A DNA stretch of 7,492 bases, from positions 1 through 7,492 of the forward strand of contig JAUYIX010000071.1 in NCBI GenBank assembly GCA_030688115.1, given 5' to 3'. The number at the start of each line of letters is the position of its first letter. The stretch's first letter is position 1. A program made the translations under genes and the position numbers. The stretch is from a bacterium. GTDB taxonomy: Bacteria > Patescibacteriota > JAUYIX01. Positions 5,908 to 7,492 of this stretch are shown here, piece by piece. The notes under the pieces were generated by a model that worked only from the letters and a program-made list of their open reading frames with translations, searched no databases and was not told the origin of the DNA.

Positions 5908-6735
5908 TTATTTGTCTTGATCAAGCCTCAGTGCATCCAAAAGATTGGCGTACAAACCGGCCACCGTCAGTGCGCCTAAGCCGCCCGGCACAGGAGTAAC
6001 TCGTGCGCCCAGGAGATCAAGGGCGTGCGTATCAGCATCTCCAGTAATCGCTCCATTTACGACGCTAAAGCCGGCATCAAGGACGAGCGCTCCCGGCTTT
6101 ACCGCAGCCGATCCAAGCGACCCCGGTATACCTGTCGCAACGAGTATGATATCTGCTTGTCGCACTAGGGCTGGTGCGTCGTGCTCATGCTTGTCTATGA
6201 TCTGGAGCGTTGCGCCTCGGTTTAGCAGCGCTAATGCTGCTGGGCGGCCAACCAGCTGCCCTGCTCCAAGCACCGCCACATGGGCACCTTTGAGCGGGAC
6301 TTTTTGCGTTTTGAGCAGATGCAGTATGCCGCGCACCGTAGCGGGCACAAAACCAGGCAGATTACGTACAAGATTAGACAAGCTGGTGCTCGAGAGCCCA
6401 TCAATATCTTTTTTTGGAGGAACAGCGTCAAGCAGCCTAGCCGCCATCCCCTGCTGAGGTAGGGGCAATTGAACAATTACGCCATCAGATTGTTCGGACA
6501 ATGTGCGCAACCGCTCCAGAATCGTATGTTCATCCGTCTCGGCGGACATGCGCTCTGTGATAACGCTGACGCCCAGCTCGGCTCCGGCCTTCTCCTTACG
6601 CGCTACAAACTTTTTGGAGCCAGGGTCATCACCAACTAATAAAATTCCAAGCCGCGGGTGCATTCCTTTGGCAGTTATCTCTTGCGCAAGAGCGGCCAGC
6701 CATTCTTTTGCTAAAACTGTACAGTTTATAATCAT
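5908..6735 (-). CDS. folD: FolD, methylenetetrahydrofolate dehydrogenase/cyclohydrolase (divergent)
   Basis: Interconverts 5,10-methylene-, methenyl- and 10-formyl-tetrahydrofolate, supplying formyl groups and balancing one-carbon units. 275 residues against a usual 280-300. The N-terminal catalytic domain shows LLVGDDPGS (32-40), FVARKEKA (43-50) with the essential lysine at K47, QLPLP (89-93) and KDIDG (109-113) with D112. The Rossmann domain shows LGAGQLVGRP (156-165), and PVPGGLGALTV (248-258) closes the active site. Differences from typical FolD: F43 replaces the active-site tyrosine of YVxxK, GAG replaces the GRS that usually contacts NADP, and PATV replaces PCTP (131-134). The core lysine, glutamine and aspartate are kept, so it is probably active with altered properties. 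Its ATG overlaps the mrdA TGA by four bases, implying translational coupling; no Shine-Dalgarno is seen. Confidence 0.93.
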   Translation of the reverse strand: MIINCTVLAKEWLAALAQEITAKGMHPRLGILLVGDDPGSKKFVARKEKAGAELGVSVITERMSAETDEHTILERLRTLSEQSDGVIVQLPLPQQGMAARLLDAVPPKKDIDGLSSTSLSNLVRNLPGFVPATVRGILHLLKTQKVPLKGAHVAVLGAGQLVGRPAALALLNRGATLQIIDKHEHDAPALVRQADIILVATGIPGSLGSAAVKPGALVLDAGFSVVNGAITGDADTHALDLLGARVTPVPGGLGALTVAGLYANLLDALRLDQDK

Positions 6736-7492
6736 TGGTCTTGCTGCTTGCCAAAGTAGTATGAGAGCGCCGCCTTGGCAACCGGAGCAGAAAAATCAGA
6801 GCCTTCTCCGGCTTGCTCAGCCAAAACCGCAATCGCAATCGTTGGTTCATCATAGGGAGCAAATGCCGTGAACCAGGCGTTAGGTTCGCCAGTCCCAAAC
6901 TGAGCGGTTCCGGTTTTACCCCCGGCCGGTACCGGTAAGTCGGCCAGCAGCCGACCCGTTCCCTCTGCTACGGTTGCACGCATACCACGCCTAACAATCT
7001 CAATCGCCTCTGTATCCGAAATATGTTCGGTTAATGCCCGCGGCTCGGTTTTTTGATAGCTGCCATCCTCATACAACACGTTGGTACCAAAGTGCGGCCA
7101 CCATAAAGTTCCCCCGTTTGCGATTGCCGCGGTCGCGTTAGCTAACTGCAACGGCGTTACCAACACAAAGCCTTGTCCAATCCCTGCGTTATATGTGTCT
7201 CCCAGATACCAAGGTTCGCCATAATTTTGTTCTTTCCATTCGGGGGTCGGCAGGAGACCGTTCGCCTCTACAGGAATATCAATTTCCGTTTTTTGACCGA
7301 ACCCAAACTTGCTCGCAATGGCATCCAGCCCACTAATCCCAATTCCATCAATATTGTCGTACCCACCGGAGATTGAATAAAAAAAGCCATTAACAGAGTT
7401 TGCGATCGCACTAATAACGTTGACTACCCCATGTCCACCGGGCTTCCAACCCTTAAATTGCTGCTCGCCCACCTGGATTACTCCAGAGTCTG
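6732..7492 (-). CDS. mrdA: Penicillin-binding protein 2, transpeptidase C-terminal part (5' end outside window)
   Basis: Class B PBP that crosslinks peptidoglycan during cell elongation with RodA and MreB/C/D. The frame is open to the right edge, so 253 residues of the C-terminal transpeptidase domain are seen; the GTG at 7472 is an internal valine, not the start. Markers in order: FKGWKPGGHG, the SVN of the SxN motif (about 20 residues after FKGWK), SGLDAIASKFGFG, IGQGFVLVTPLQLA, and KTGTAQ, the KTG motif, followed by AWFTAFAPY. The catalytic SxxK serine, dimerisation domain and N-terminal membrane helix must lie beyond the window. SxN and the WKPGGHG and NIDGIGI context fit PBP2 better than FtsI, though a PBP2-like paralogue is possible. 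Neighbours mreC/mreD or rodA would be expected upstream. It is the first visible gene of the mrdA-folD-greA unit. Confidence 0.92.
   Translation of the reverse strand, partial: DSGVIQVGEQQFKGWKPGGHGVVNVISAIANSVNGFFYSISGGYDNIDGIGISGLDAIASKFGFGQKTEIDIPVEANGLLPTPEWKEQNYGEPWYLGDTYNAGIGQGFVLVTPLQLANATAAIANGGTLWWPHFGTNVLYEDGSYQKTEPRALTEHISDTEAIEIVRRGMRATVAEGTGRLLADLPVPAGGKTGTAQFGTGEPNAWFTAFAPYDEPTIAIAVLAEQAGEGSDFSAPVAKAALSYYFGKQQDQ

Noticed and set aside
5945..6457. A 170-residue plus-strand frame opposite folD
   Set aside because: Ala/Pro/Ser/Arg-rich antisense shadow of a conserved enzyme, with no motif of its own.
1..7492. Recoded UGA (code 25) as in some Patescibacteria
   Set aside because: TGA ends several genes exactly at conserved C-termini and never occurs inside a conserved domain.
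1..7492. CRISPR array, insertion sequence, tRNA or phage genes
   Set aside because: No regularly spaced repeats, transposase or integrase motifs, terminal repeats or cloverleaf-like stretch was seen on either strand.

Overview
The window is a compact stretch of bacterial chromosome with every supported gene on the minus strand, so transcription runs from position 7492 towards position 1. The gene content and the style of the proteins suggest a member of the Candidate Phyla Radiation (Patescibacteria). The clues are a divergent FolD, a SerRS with TSE in its serine-binding loop, a small three-helix membrane protein carrying an LHYNIYFGADLYGPGY stretch, and a membrane glycosyltransferase next to it. 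This placement is inference from protein style, not from a marker phylogeny. Four genes end in TGA and none reads through TGA, so the code is standard. Three gene junctions are four-base ATGA overlaps and most starts lack a clear Shine-Dalgarno sequence.

From right to left, the first block (7492-5408) holds the 3' part of a class B penicillin-binding protein 2 (mrdA, cut by the window edge), folD overlapping it by four bases, and greA 41 bases further on. The middle block (about 5400-4874) is a single 102-residue gene of unknown function. It has a near-consensus sigma70 promoter upstream (TTGACA-N17-TACACT, with an inverted repeat over the -35) and a strong intrinsic terminator downstream, so it looks like a self-contained transcription unit. 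The left block (4843-1) holds an exported bactofilin-like protein with a membrane C-terminus, serS, ftsQ, a small membrane protein and a family 2 glycosyltransferase whose C-terminus lies outside the window. A possible extended -10 element sits six bases before the first ATG of this block, which would give an almost leaderless transcript.

Functionally the window is mostly envelope growth and division: elongation transpeptidase (PBP2), division protein FtsQ, a beta-helical surface/membrane protein and a polysaccharide-type glycosyltransferase. Housekeeping genes for one-carbon metabolism (folD), transcript cleavage (greA) and serine-tRNA charging (serS) are interleaved. I see no mobile element, CRISPR array, tRNA or rRNA, and no gene-free stretch over 300 bases. 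The most interesting points are the isolated, tightly bracketed 102-residue gene, the altered FolD active site, the exported bactofilin-like protein coupled to serS, and a 9-bp inverted repeat that would bury the ftsQ start codon.
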